Part shown: positions 22,564 through 34,370 of the stretch, one piece after another | Layout of the letters: every line of letters begins with the position of its first letter | Numbering within the stretch: the first letter of the stretch is position 1 | NCBI RefSeq assembly: GCF_029867415.1 | Contig: NW_026705917.1 | Span: forward strand, 251,001-315,000 | Direction of reading: 5' to 3' | Source: Vicia villosa | Taxonomy: Eukaryota > Streptophyta > Magnoliopsida > Fabales > Fabaceae | DNA: 64,000 bases | Made by a program: the position numbers and the translations under genes | Notes under the pieces: generated by a model | Database searches by the model: none | Seen by the model: only the letters and a program-made list of their open reading frames with translations | What the model was told of the DNA's origin: nothing

Positions 22564-24370
22564 TAGGAATAATCTTTTCCTTAGGTACCCACATCCTCTT
22601 GGGTCCTTTCTTGTTAGTTCTCCTCAAGTTCTGATTGAACTTGGGTTTAGCAAAATATTTAGCAGGAGGAACAGTATGATACTTCTTATTCTGAGTTCCA
22701 TGATATTTCTTAGGTTGTGTCACATGCTTCTTGGTGTGTGTTGTGTGAAAACTTTGTGCATGTGATGTGTGCTTAATATCATGGGAGTGGCCAAATTTAA
22801 ATTGGTTATACAGAGGCTTGTATGATATTTTCATATCATCCACAGATTCAAGCTTGTATGGGATTTCACCCTCATAACCAATGCCAACTCTCTTGTTCCT
22901 AGACACAGCATATATCATAGAAGCTAGCTGACTTCTGCCAATACTTCTAGATAAGAACTTCCTGAAACTTAAATCATATTCTTTCAGAATATGATTCAGA
23001 CTAGGAGTGGATTTTTCTGAATCAGAAGGAGATCCAACATTATTGGATAATTTTAAAACTTTTTCTTTTAATTCAGAATTTTCCAACTCAAGCTTCTTAG
23101 TTTCAAATTCAAATTGCTTTTTCAGCTTTTTGTATTTGATACTAAGATGAGCTTTTAATTCAAGAAGCTCTGTTAGACTGGAAACTAACTCTTCTCTAGA
23201 TAGTTCAGAAAATACCTCTTCAGAATCTGATTCTGATGTAGATTCTGATCCATCATCTTCTGTCGCCATCAGCGCAAAGTTTGCCTGCTCTCCTTCAGAG
23301 TCTGATCCTGATTCTGATTCAGAATCATCCCATGTTGCCATAAGACCTTTCTTCTTATGAAACTTCTTCTTGGGATTCTCCTTCTAAAGTTTCGGACACT
23401 CATTCTTGTAATGTCCAGGCTCATTGCACTCATAGCAGACAACCTTCTTCTTGTCAGATCTTCTGTCACCAGAAGATTCTCCTCGTTCAAATTTCTTTGA
23501 ACTTCTGAAGCCTCTGAACTTCCTTTGCTTGCTCTTCCAGAGTTGGTTTACCCTTCTGGAGATCATGGACAGTTCATCTTCTTCTTCAGATTTTGATTCT
23601 TCAGGATCTTCTTCTCTAACCTGAAAAGCGTTAGTGCATTTTTTAACATTAGATTTTAAAGCAATAGACTTACCTTTCTTCTGAGGTTCATTAGCGTCAA
23701 GTTCAATCTCATGACTCCTTAGGGCACTGATCAGCTCTTCCAAAGAAACTTCATTCAGATTCTTCGCAATCTTGAATGCAGTCACCATTGGGCCCCATCT
23801 TCTGGGCAAACTTCTGATGATCTTCTTTACATGATCAGCCTTGGTGTAGCCTTTGTCGAGAACTCTCAATCCAGTAGTCAGAGTTTAAAATCTTGAAAAC
23901 ATCTTTTCAATGTCTTCATCATCCTCCATCTTGAAGGCTTCATACTTCTGGATTAGTGCAAGAGCTTTGGTCTCCTTGACTTGAGCATTTCCTTCATGAG
24001 TCATCTTCAAGGACTCATATATGTCATGGGCCGTTTCCCTGTTAGATATCTTCTCATACTCAGCATGAGAGATAGCATTCAGCAAAACAGTCCTGCATTT
24101 GTGATGATTCTTGAAATCTTTCTTTTGATCATCATTCATTTCGCTTCTCGTGAGCCTTACACCAGTAGCTTTAACAGGATGTTTGTAACCATCCAACAGA
24201 AGATCCCATAGATCAGCATCCAGACCAAGAAAGTAACTTTCTAATTTATCTTTCCAATACTCAAAGTTTTCACCATCAAATATTGGTGCTCTGGTGTAAC
24301 CATTGTTACCATTACCATTGTAGTATTGCTCATCTGAGCCAGATGTAGATGTTTGAGTTTCACCAGCCAT
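22448..24370 (-). pseudogene. SIRE-2 gag, two nonsense codons
   Basis: ATG at 24370 (MAGETQTSTSG start). The UBN2-like region is interrupted by TAA at 23885-23887, which is CAA in SIRE-1. The zinc knuckle CYECNEPGH is followed by TAG at 23384-23386, which is CAG in SIRE-1. The frame then stays open to 22448, past the site where SIRE-1 gag has its own stop. The acidic region and coiled coil match SIRE-1. The 3' end overlaps pol by about 116 nt. Confidence 0.88.
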
Positions 24371-24442
24371 CTTTTACTGAAGCATTTTTCTCTTCCTGAA
24401 TCTTTTCTAAACACGGTTAAGTGCTTGCACCTTAGAACCGGC

Positions 24443-24454
24443 GCTCTGATGCCA
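24443..24454 (-). other. Primer-binding site of SIRE-2
   Basis: Minus-strand TGGCATCAGAGC, two bases from the 5' LTR end at 24457; identical to the SIRE-1 site. Confidence 0.8.
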
Positions 24455-24456
24455 AT

Positions 24457-25662
24457 TGAAGGATAGAAAAACACTTAGAAAGGGGGGGTTTGAATAAGTG
24501 TAGTCTTAAAAACTTGAACGATAAAAATAAATTGCACAGTTATTTTTATCCTGGTTCGTTGTTAACTAAACTACTCCAGTCCACCCCCGCGGAGTGATTT
24601 ACCTCACCTGAGGATTTAATCCACTAATCGTAACAGATTACAATGGTTTTCCACTTAACCCACGACTAAGTCTTCTAGAGTATCCTGATCACAACCTGAT
24701 CACTCTAGGAACAAATGCTTAGACACAAGCTAAGACTTTCTTAGAGTATCCTGACCACCACGTGATCACTCTAAATACAACTGCTTAGACACAAGCTAAG
24801 ACTCCCTAGAGTATTCTGATCAACACTTGATCACTCTAGTTACTTACAAATTAATGTAATCAATTCTAAGAGTATTACAAATGCTTCTGAAAAGCTATAA
24901 TCACAACAGTGATATTTCTCTTAAAGTTTAAGCATAATCTCACTAATATATTACAACAGCAATGTAGTGAGCTTTGATGAAGATGAAGTTTCTGAGCTTT
25001 GAGTTTGAACAGCGTTTCAGCAAGTTAATTGTTAGCAAATCGTCAACCTTGCTTCTCATCAGAACTTCATATATATAGGCGTTTGAGAAGATGACCGTTG
25101 GGCGCATTTAATGCTTTGCGTATTCCGTACAGCATTGCATTTAATGTTTCACGCTTTTGTCAACTACCTCGAGCCTTGTTCACGCTGTGTCTACTGACGT
25201 TGCCTTTAATAGCTTCCAACGTTCCTTTTGTCAGTCAGTGTAGCCTGCCACTTGTACTTTCTTTTGATCTGATGTTTGAGAATACAACGTTTGAAAATCA
25301 TCAGAGTCAAACAGCTTGGTGCAAAGCATCTTCTTGTCTTCTGACCTTGAAGTGCTTCTGAGCGTGATACCATCAGAACTTCAGTGCTACTGCTTCTGAT
25401 CTCAAGTTCTTCTGATGCTTCCATAGACCCATGTTCTGATTCTGCCTTGACCATCTTCTGATGTCTTGCCAGACCATGTTCTGATGTTGCATGCTGAACC
25501 TTCTGAGACAAAGCTTCTGAGCGCTGATTTGTGCATACTCTTTATATATTTCCTGAAATGGAAATTGCAATGTATTAGAGTACCACATTATCTCACACAA
25601 AATTCATATCCTTGTTATCATCAAAACTAAGAATATTGATCAGAACAAATCTTGTTCTAACA
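24457..25662 (-). repeat. 5' LTR of SIRE-2
   Basis: 1206 bp, minus strand from TGTTAGAACA at 25662 to ATCCTTCA at 24457. A TATA-like box (minus-strand CTATATATATG) is at about 25068-25079. Confidence 0.9.
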
Positions 25663-26600
25663 AGAAGCACTTCAAGGTCAGAAGACAAGAAGATGCTATG
25701 CACCAAGCTGTTTGAATCTGATGATATTCAAACGTTGTATACATAAACATCAGATCAGAAGAAAGTACAGGTGGCAGGCTACGCTGACTGACAAAAGTAA
25801 CGTTGGAAGCTATTAAAGGCAACGTCAGTAGACACAGCGTGAACAAGGCTCGAGGTAGTTGACAAAAGCGTGAAACATTAAATGCAATGCTGTACGGAAT
25901 ACGCAAAGCATTAAATGCTCCCAACGGTCATCTTCTCAAGTGCCTATAAATATGAAGTTCTGATGAGAAGCAAGGTTACGAATTTTGGACGCACTTTGAC
26001 GAATTCTGAACGAACTTATTCTGAAAAACTTGCTGAAACGCTGTTCAACTCATAGCTCAGAAACTTCATCTTCATCAAAGCTCACTACATTGCTGTTGTA
26101 ATATATTAGTGAGATTAAGCTTAAACGTTAAGAGAAATATCACTGTTGTGATTATAGCTTTTCAGAAGCATTTGTAATACTCTTAGAATTGATTACATTA
26201 ATTTGTAAGTAACTAGAGTGATCAAGTGTTGATCAGGATACTCTAGGAAGTCTTAGCTTGTGTCTAAGCAGTTGTAATTAGAGTGATCACGTGGTGGTCA
26301 GGATACTCTAAGAAAGTCTTAGCTTGTGTCTAAGCATTTGTTCCTAGAGTGATCAGGTTGTGATCAGGATACTCTAGAAGACTTAGTCGTGGGCTAAGTG
26401 GAAAACCATTGTAATCTGTTGCGATTAGTGGATTAAATCCTCAGGTGAGGTAAATCACTCCGTGGGGGTGGACTGGAGTAGTTTAGTTAACAACGAACCA
26501 GGATAAAAATAACTGTGCAATTTGTTTTTATCGTTCAAGTTTTTTAGACTACACTTATTCAACCCCCCCCCCCCCTTTCTAAGTGTTTTTCTATCCTTCA
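25663..26600 (+). repeat. 3' LTR of SIRE-1, second part
   Basis: Opens with the right AGAAG duplication of SIRE-2, then continues the SIRE-1 LTR with TATAAATA near 25945, the three 65-bp units, a C14-15 tract and the end CTATCCTTCA. The next five bases, AGAGT, are the right target duplication of SIRE-1. Confidence 0.92.
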
Positions 26601-26605
26601 AGAGT

Positions 26606-26675
26606 GACCTGAATAAGCCTTTGAAACTTGAAGTATTGAAGATGAATAAAGGAAGGCAAATTTTGGGGTATGACA
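26606..26675 (-). repeat. Outer end of the left Ogre-like LTR
   Basis: Ends at 26675 with GGCAAATTTTGGGGTATGACA; on the minus strand this is an LTR start TGTCATACCCC. The same terminal motif (one base different) ends the Ogre-like LTRs at 32977 and 50288. The base after it, 26676, resumes copia gag codons, so the element inserted into that gag. The target duplication cannot be checked because the left end is outside the window. Confidence 0.65.
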
Positions 26676-27429
26676 GCTGCACATAAAGAATTTAAGAAGA
26701 AAGATTATAAAGCTCTCTTTATAATCCATCAATGTCTGAGTCCAGATAACTTTGAAAAGGTTAGTAATATAGAATCTTCAAAAGAAGCTTGGGAGATTCT
26801 TGAAAAATCTTTTGGAGGTGCAGAAAAGGTGAAAGAGGTGAGGTTACAAACTCACAAGAGAACATATGAATTGCTTCAGATGGAAGATAGCGAAAGCGTA
26901 ACTGATTTCTTCACTGGGGTTATGAAACTAGTAAATCAAATCAAGACATGTGGAGAAGTATTAACAACAAGAGCTGTTGTTTCAAAGATCTTGAGGTCGT
27001 TATCCCCTAAGTTCGACCACATCGTGGTAGCCATAGAAAATTAGAAGGACTTGTCAGAGTTGTCAAAAGAAGAGCTTCAAGGGACGCTTGAATCTCATGA
27101 ATAAATAATGGCTGAAAGAGTTGCAGGCAAGTCGAAGAGCAATGTGGCTCTGCAAGCTCCGTCAGCAAACGAAAAGAAAGGTAAAGGAAGCTGGACAGGA
27201 AATAAAGGTAGAGGTAGCTACAATAATTCGACTGGTCGAAATCAGCAAGAAGGAAATTGGTCGAATCAGAGAAAGCCCTCTTACCAAGGCAACCAAAGAG
27301 GTGGTGCTGCAGGTAGAGGAAGAGGTGGTGGTCGAAAGCCTGACAAGAGTCACATTCAATGTTTCAATTGTCAGAAGTATGGTCATTATTCGAAAACTTG
27401 TCCAAAAAAGAATAAAAGTAAAAATAAGT
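26676..27429 (+). pseudogene. Tork-like gag, 3' part, broken
   Basis: Reads HKEFKKKDYKALFIIHQ at the start, a UBN2-type gag region, then a Gly/Arg-rich linker and a zinc knuckle CFNCQKYGHYSKTC near 27359-27400. In-frame stops occur at about 27042 and near 27103. The apparent upstream ATG at 26670 belongs to the Ogre-like LTR, not to this gene. The frame is lost near the end at about 27415-27430. Confidence 0.82.
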
Positions 27430-29934
27430 GATGCAAAGCTTGCAAAACAAGAAGAAGAAGAGATGTTGCTGATGGTCACAACAAAAGATGAAGATAAATT
27501 CAAGGACCAATAGTACTTGGATTCAGGATGCTCATCACATATGTCTGGAAGAAAAGATTGGTTTGTCCTTCGATGAAGAACATGGTGAAATTTGCAAATG
27601 ACAATACTCTAGCAGCTGAAGGTATTGGTGATGTAATGATTACGAGGAAAGATGGAAAGAGGTCAGTAATTTCCAATGTGTTGTACATACCAGGTATGAA
27701 GAGCAACTTACTCAGCATTGGGCAGTCGGTCCAAAAGAACTACAAGGTTTCGATTGAAGACAACATGATGATAGTTGTCGAGCAAGTGGGAGGTTAATCT
27801 TGAAGGCTCCTATGTCACAAAATAGAACCTTCAAGATTGAACTCAATGTGATGGAGCACGAGTGCCTTGCAACTGCAACTAGCAGAGATGAATGGATATG
27901 GCACTATCGACTAGGCCATCTCAACTTCAATGACATCAGAGACTTGAAAAGAAAGAATATGGTTTCAGGACTGCCAGAAATTGACATTCCAAACGAGGTG
28001 TGTGAGGAATGTGTGCAGGCAAAGCAGCACAAGAATAGCTTCAGCAAGGATGCAGGAAGTAAGTCGAAGGATATTCTCGAAATCATATACTCTGATGTAT
28101 GTGGTCCTATCCAGGTGGATTCAAATGGAGGTAACAAATACTTTGTTACATTCATAGATGATTTCAGTCGAAAACTATGGACTTACCTGATCAAGAAGAA
28201 AAGTGAAGTGATCGAGGTATTTGTCAAGTTCAAATCTATGGTCGAAAGACAAAGTGGTCGAAAGCTCAAGGTTTTGAGAACTGATGGTGGTGGAGAATAT
28301 GTGTCGAACTAATTCGACATGTAATGTGAGAAAGAAGGGATTATGCATGAGGTGGTGCCACCCTACACTCCACAGTAGAATGGAACTACAACAAGGAAGA
28401 ATCGAACCATCATGAATATGGTGAGAAGTATGTTGAAAGGCAAGCATTTACCTAAAGAATTTTGGGGAAAAGCAGTGTCGACTGCAACGTACATTCTAAA
28501 CAGATGTCCGACGAAGAAGCTAGAAGGAATTACTCCAGAAGAATGTTGGTCTGGTGTGAAGCCTAGCTTGAGCCATCTGAAGGTATTTGGATCTATAGCA
28601 CATAGACATGTGCCAGATCAGTTAAGAAGAAAACTTGATGACAAGTCGAGTCAAATGATTCTTATAGGATATCATTCGATTGGAGGATAAAAGTTGTTCA
28701 ACCCAGTGAACAAGCAAGTGGTGATCAGCAGGGACGTGATCATAGATGAGCTTAAAGAATGGGATTGGACTGAAAATGTCAAGAAGGATTCAGTGAGAAT
28801 TTTTTATGACGAACTAGCTACTGAAGTCGAAAGAGAAGAAGTTCGACAAGAAGAAGTCAGAGGTGATGCCGACCTAGACAGACCTCAGAGAACAAGACAC
28901 ATGCCTGCAAGGTTGCAAGAATGTGTGATTACATCAAATGATGTAGTCAATGATGAAGGTGAGCTGGTACATTACGCTTTCTACGCAGATGTCAAACCTG
29001 TCAATGCAACTGAGGCATTGAAGGATTCGAAGTGGGTAAAAGCTATGAATGAAGAATTGAAGTCCATCAAAGACAACAATACTTGGTCACTTGTCGAATT
29101 GCCTCAAGGAAAGAAGGCAATTGATGTGAAGTGGGTATACAAGGTTAAATGTAATCCCAAAGGTGAAGTGACTCGACACAAGGCAAGGCTTGTGGCAAAA
29201 GGATTTCTTCAGAAGGAAGGAATTGACTTCGATGAGGTCTTTGCACCTGTTTCCAGGATCGAAACGATCAGGTTGGTTGTTGGTCTGGGAAACAAGAACA
29301 ATTGGCACATGTGTCAAATGGACGTTAAATGTGCATTCCTGAATGGACCCTTAGACGAAGAAGTCTATGTTGCACAACCAGTTAGGCTTGTGAAACATGG
29401 TGAAGAGAGAAAAGTGTACAGACTGCATAAAGCCCTGTATGGACTGAAGCAAGCTCCAAGAGCTTGGAATAAGAAGATCGACAGTTTCCTAAGGGAGAAA
29501 GAATTTGTGAAGTGCACAACTAAACATGGTGTATATTTAAGAAGAAGCAATAGTGAATTGCTTATACTCTGTCTCTATGTAGATGACTTGTTGATAACAG
29601 GTAGCTGCAAGAAAGAGATCGAAGACTTCAAAGGTGATCTTAGCAAGGAATTCGAAATGTCAGATTTAGGCAAAATTTCATACTTCCTTGGCATCGAATT
29701 CTACAAGAGTAGTAGAGGCTTGATGATGCATCAAAGAAGATATGCTAGTGAAATTCTTAAGAGATTTGAGATGGAAGAATGCAATTCAACTTTGACACCG
29801 GCTGAAACAAGATTGCAAATGTTGAAGAACCCAAATGAAGAGGATGTCGACCCAACCCAATACAGAAGACTTATTGGGTCATTGAGATAACTTTTTCACA
29901 CAAGGCCTGACTTAGCATACAGTGTAGGTATGAT
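27430..29934 (+). pseudogene. Tork-like pol (protease, integrase, RT 5' part), heavily broken
   Basis: Protease YLDSGCSSHMSG is near 27515, directly preceded by a TAG. Integrase has WHYRLGHLNF, CEECVQAKQ, YSDVCGPI and RTDGGGEY. RT has the usual DVKCAFLNG motif and YVDDLLITG near 29577. Frame changes occur near 27570 and 27798. Stops lie near 28310-28325, 28377, 28688 and 29887. The third acidic integrase residue is gone: the position reads NGTTTRKNR instead of the usual ERKNR. The gene is certainly dead. Confidence 0.87.
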
Positions 29935-31085
29935 TGTAGCAACCTGCCCTAAAAATAAAGGTTTTTTAGAGTCGCCACCTATTCTGAAGGGCGAATAGGA
30001 AACCCTACGCAGTTTAGAGATCGGGGTAAGTTATTATAATCAGGTCGAGGGAAGGTGTTAGGCACCCTCATCCCTTTCCTAAGGTTTTATGTTCAAAGTA
30101 AAGGTTAATGGCTAAATATTGAGGTTTATAGCTAAGGAAGTGAATAGGGGAAAAATGAGATTTTATGGAAGGGGACTCGCCTTGGTTATCCAAGTGCCTA
30201 CGTATCTCCTTAGGGAGAATCAGAGTCAACGTAGTTCGGGCAAAGGGTTGTACGCCTTAGAATTGATTATGAGGTGGTTTGAAGGCTTTTTGAATGGCCT
30301 ATCGTAGTTTTAGAAGTTGTGATTTGAAAGGCATTTTGAATTTCCTGATTGAAAAGGATAAAAATCCGTAGTGTCGTGGTTTAGTGTGTTTTGAAGGTTT
30401 TGGGCGTACAACCCTGATTTGATATGGCACCGTTAGTTGCGATGATCAATAGGTTTGATCATTATAGTTAACGGATTAATGGGCATTGATGGTTACTCTG
30501 ATCGATAGATTCGATCGTCGCGGGCAGCAAATTAGATGTGTTTTTATTTTGACATTTTTATTCTTTTATCTCTCGTCTAATGCGACTAATAGATTTAGTC
30601 GGGTCGAGGAGAGAATTAATTAAAGGTTAATGTCTTTTGTTGCCGGATGGGCGATGGGATTGGACAAACCCTAATAGTATAAACCTTTATAGGCTTTATT
30701 GTGATTTTATAGTTAAAACTAATTAAATAGATTAAATCGATATAATCAAAATAATCGGGAGGAAATCTTAAACCCTAGTCTAATCCTAATTTTTTTATTA
30801 TTTAAACCTAAATTAAATTTATAAAAACAAATCCTAAATTCAAACCTAAATAAAAAATAGAAAATACGAAATAAAACAAATTATAAAATAAAACTAATAA
30901 AAACCTGGGCAGCAATCCTGTATGAGTGATCCTCGCAATCCCATGATGGACCTTCTTATTCTTATCCCTTAGATCTTGATCATTTTGAATCCAAAGGCAA
31001 GCACTCGATGGAGCATGGTGGTCTTTCCTAAGCCTCACGCGCTGGATCCGCTAATCAGGAAAATAGAACAAAAAATTGTTACGAA

Positions 31086-31136
31086 ACCTGGATTTGAACC
31101 CAGGTTCCAATGGTCATAGACTTCTTTCCTTCACCA
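31086..31136 (-). other. tRNA-like A-box and B-box pair in the Ogre-like LTR
   Basis: Minus-strand GGTTCAAATCC (31090-31100) fits the RNA polymerase III B-box and sits in a CCTGG/CCAGG stem like a tRNA T arm. TGGTGAAGGAA at 31126-31136 fits the A box at 10 of 11 positions, about 36 bp upstream. No complete cloverleaf forms. The same is present at 40842-40892 in the other LTR. Confidence 0.4.
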
Positions 31137-31214
31137 TGTGTACCAAATGATTTTGATGTTATTTAATTGATCAGGGAATATTATGTATAATAACAGAATA
31201 AATAAACAGAAAAC

Positions 31215-31997
31215 TCAAATAAGTAGCGTGTGGGACCCCATAGCACTTGGGTTGGACAATTGATTTTCACGAAAGTGGAAAGAAGTCTGAGCGCTTTTTT
31301 TCTCTTTGTTTTTCTCTGCAGAAAAAGAAAAAAATATAGCATCCATCTGTAACGATGTGCCATCGACGGCGAGGTCCTCTCGCGGTTGAGAGAATGCTTG
31401 GCGAAGAGCTTCGTGCGGCGGTGTCCGCGAATCTGCGTGCGGCGGATCCAGAGGGAGTGTCGCGGTGGTTTGAGCCGGCGATAGGTTGAAGCGAGACCGC
31501 GGCAACACGACGGCATGCGGCGGATCCGATGCGGCAATGTTGTGCATCGGAGGTGTTCGGTGGTCGTTTGTGGTCGAGATCGGAACGATTGGAGGGCGAA
31601 TGTTGGAAGGATCGGTGGCCATACGTTGTGTTGGCCGTTGACGGTGCTGTTGCCATCGCGGTGAGTGTGTCGTGAGCCGTCGAGGAGGAAGCCGAGAGGG
31701 TTGTACATGGCGGTCGGTGATTTCGACTAACTTCAATTCCCATCTTGGTTTCTGCAAAAAGGAACAACAATGTTTCTGCAAAAGGAAAAAATAAGCAACA
31801 CCAGAAAGAAAACCAAAAAAAAATATGTGATGTCGATGATTTTCTGTTGCCGCCATTGTTGTTGCAGGTACCGTAGCTTGATTCAAAGCAGAAGAAGGAG
31901 CGGCAATGGCGCTTTGGGCTGCTCGTGGTGGCAATCTGGAAGATTCGTCAATGGTTGAAGGCGTTTTACGTCCGCCGGTCAGAAGAGGACTGTGCAT
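31215..31997 (-). other. GC-rich LTR segment with a 260-codon open frame, coding status doubtful
   Basis: A GC-rich patch in an AT-rich LTR. The minus frame is rich in Pro, Arg, Thr and His, with no recognisable domain. In the other LTR the matching frame is split by an indel (40971-41537 and 41489-41689). In element orientation it lies in the transcribed leader side of the LTR. I take it as a leader-type GC patch rather than a gene. Confidence 0.4.
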
Positions 31998-33579
31998 GAG
32001 TATTTCAAGATTGTTTCTCTGCTTGTGATTCGAATGGCTGCTGTCTTCTTGAACGCCTTCCTTTTGTTTTACTCTATAGTTTTTGGAAATTTTGTAACAT
32101 GAATTATGGTTATATCTTTACAGGTTGGGTATGAATTGGAGGTTAATACAAATTGGGTTTGAAATTAGTATGTAGAGGCTGATGTATTGTTTTGTTGCTA
32201 GTGAATGTTTGAAAATAAGTTTATTGTGACAGGTTGTTGTTGATTTTGAAGAATTTGGCAGGTTGTAATATTTTGGTTCGGTTGAATAATAAGGAAAAAA
32301 GTGATTGATGATGTTACGGTAATATGAACATGGAGGTTAATGTTAATATGAGGAAAGATTAGTATTGCAGATGTGAGAATAGGTTAGAAATTGGAAATTA
32401 TGTACCCGGGAGTGGCTGTTTATCTGTGTGTATTTAGGTTTACGTGAGAGAAATTTGGAAGGGTTAGTGGTAAGTGGAGTTGGCCTCTCCTAATTTGTTA
32501 AAATTAGTCTTATTTATATTAGTAAATTAGGTTTTCTTTCCTAATGGGCCTAGTGCCCAATTAACCTAATAGCTAAAAATAAGTTAAATTAAAATTGATA
32601 ATAATTTACTGTATTATTAACCTTGAAATAAATCCTGAAAATAAAAGTAATATATAATCCTAATATATATTAGTAGTTAGTAAAACACAATAATACTAAT
32701 AATAAAATAAGATTGCAAATAAAAATTCAATAAAAGTGCAAAATGAAAGAATTAAATAGTGAAACCAATTTATGATAAAATATCTCAAAGAGAATTATAG
32801 AATCCTTATGATACGATAATTGGACCAACTGTTTGGGCCCCAAGATACCTGCTGATTGCACACCCCATTTTGACCTGTTTATTAGAGAATGAGTTTAACA
32901 ATATGAATGTTAAACCCCACGGCTCCAAATTTGGTATTCCCTTAAAGAAATGATCAGGCAAATTTTGGGGTATAACAGCTGCCCCTGTTCAATCTTCTTA
33001 AACCTGAAGAGTCAGATAGGCACGTCTTCCTATCGTGATCTAAAGGTAGAAGATGATTGGACACTGAAATGCCCTAAAATTTGCATTTGTTGGGAAAGAA
33101 TTCTATGGGAGATGGGCTTAAAGATGCCACCTAAAGTAAATACCCCTCTCTTTTGAATGTGAAGCAGATGCTTTCGGAGGGAACCACTGTGTTTTGATCG
33201 TAGCATTGCCTAAAAAGGTAATCTGAATTTTATGCAATGTTATGATGCATGCGATGTACAATGCAGTGAGCTTCTCAAAATAAATGAGAACGATGTATGT
33301 ATATGCATTATGTATGAATGGAGTATGTAAATTGAATGATGCATGACTATTAGCTATGTTAGTTGAAGTATGTTAGTAATTCTGAAAAAGAAAAAATAAA
33401 ACCTTTGTTCGTTATTGATGATGTTTTGGAGAATATCACTGTCGAGGGACTCACGTGATAAACCCAATTTGAAGAAACCTTTTGTAAAACCTTGCGCTCG
33501 AGCATGAGAGAAAAGAACCGTCCTGCTAAAGCCTGAGTCTTACATAGCGAGGACTTGTAAGAGGGATCACTTGTTATGA

Positions 33580-34170
33580 TTCTAACAAGCTCACCTGCAC
33601 CATTAGGATAATTTGCTAGGGTTATAGCAAACTCACCTGCACCAATAGTATCATTTGCAAGGGTTATCGCAAACTCACCTGCACCAATAGGATCGTTTGC
33701 GAGGGTTATCGCAAACTCACCTGCACCAATAGGATCATTTGCGAGGGTTATCGCAAACTCACCTGCACCAATAGGATCATTTGCGAGGGTTATCGCAAAC
33801 TTACCTGCACCATTAGGATTATTTGCGAGGGTTATCGCAAACTCACCTGCACCATTAGGATTATTTGCTAGGGTTCGGGCAAATTTCACCTACACCATTT
33901 GGATCATTTGCCCTGGTTCGGACAAATTTCACCTACATCATTTGGATCATTTGCCCTGATTCGGACAAATTTCACCTGCACCATTTGGATCATTTGCCCT
34001 GGTTCGGACAAATTTCTCCTGCACCATTTGGAATTACCTGCCATGGTTCTGACAAGCGTACCTATATTAGAAGAGATCATTTGCTATAGTTCTAACAAAC
34101 TTACCTGTATCAAAGGAATTGCCTGCCATGGTTCTGACAAGCGTACCTGCATGAAAGAGATTCACCTGTT
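33580..34170. repeat. 42-bp tandem repeat family
   Basis: Units share GTTATCGCAAACTCACCTG and a GGATCATTTG-type spacer; neighbouring units at 33661 and 33703 are exactly 42 bp apart. Later units from about 33890 diverge to GGTTCGGACAAATTTCACC. About 13 units in all. Confidence 0.85.
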
Positions 34171-34179
34171 TGGAGACTC

Positions 34180-34370
34180 ACGACTCGAGGGTCGGAGAAA
34201 GTAGCATGCCAAATATTCATGACTCGAGGGTCGGAAAGGAAACCTATCACAACACGAGGGTTGGAAATTTACGCCTCGAGGGTCGGAAAACACACCTATC
34301 ACAACACGAGGGTTGGAAACTAACGACTCGAGGGTCAGAAAATATACCTATCACAACACGAGGGTTGGAA
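34180..34370. repeat. Short ACGACTCGAGGGTCGGAAA repeat block
   Basis: Six or so imperfect copies of CGAGGGTCGGAAA or CGAGGGTTGGAAA alternate at roughly 20-40 bp, interleaved with CCTATCACAACA. Confidence 0.8.

Larger units (their letters stand above)
16762..25662 (-). mobile_element. SIRE-2: second Ty1/copia Sirevirus, inverted inside the SIRE-1 LTR
   Basis: Complete element of 8901 bp on the minus strand with perfect AGAAG duplications at 16757-16761 and 25663-25667. Its 5' LTR is 24457-25662 and its 3' LTR 16762-17956. About 12 LTR substitutions and one 11-bp indel are visible (near 1 percent). It belongs to the same family as SIRE-1 across gag, pol and LTRs. Two in-frame nonsense codons lie in gag and two in pol; there is no frameshift in pol. 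Confidence 0.94.
196..26600 (+). mobile_element. SIRE-1: Ty1/copia Sirevirus (Maximus/SIRE type), split by two nested elements
   Basis: A complete LTR retrotransposon in the order 5' LTR (196-1435), primer site, gag, protease, integrase, reverse transcriptase, RNase H, long 3' non-coding region, polypurine tract and split 3' LTR (16454-16761 plus 25668-26600). The target duplication AGAGT is perfect at 191-195 and 26601-26605. Without the two nested insertions it is about 9.03 kb, and its LTRs are 1240 and 1241 bp with about 14 substitutions by eye (roughly 1.1 percent). Protease-integrase-RT order assigns it to copia; the long gag and TCAGAAG-rich non-coding DNA suit Sireviruses. Gag carries a nonsense codon and pol a frameshift, so this copy cannot move by itself. 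No envelope-like third ORF is visible after pol. Confidence 0.93.
29935..32977 (-). repeat. 3' LTR of the coding-less Ogre-like element
   Basis: On the minus strand it starts TGTTATACCCCAAAATTTG and ends GGGCAGGTTGCTACA. It contains a GC-rich block (31260-31760) with an open minus frame and a tRNA-like B box at 31090-31100. The remainder is AT-rich. Confidence 0.85.

Noticed and set aside
26670..26675. ATG at 26670 as the start of the Tork-like gag
   Set aside because: These bases belong to the end of the Ogre-like LTR (GGGGTATGACA). Gag codons resume only at 26676.
31080..31140. A true tRNA gene
   Set aside because: Only the T arm and box motifs are present; no acceptor stem or anticodon arm forms.
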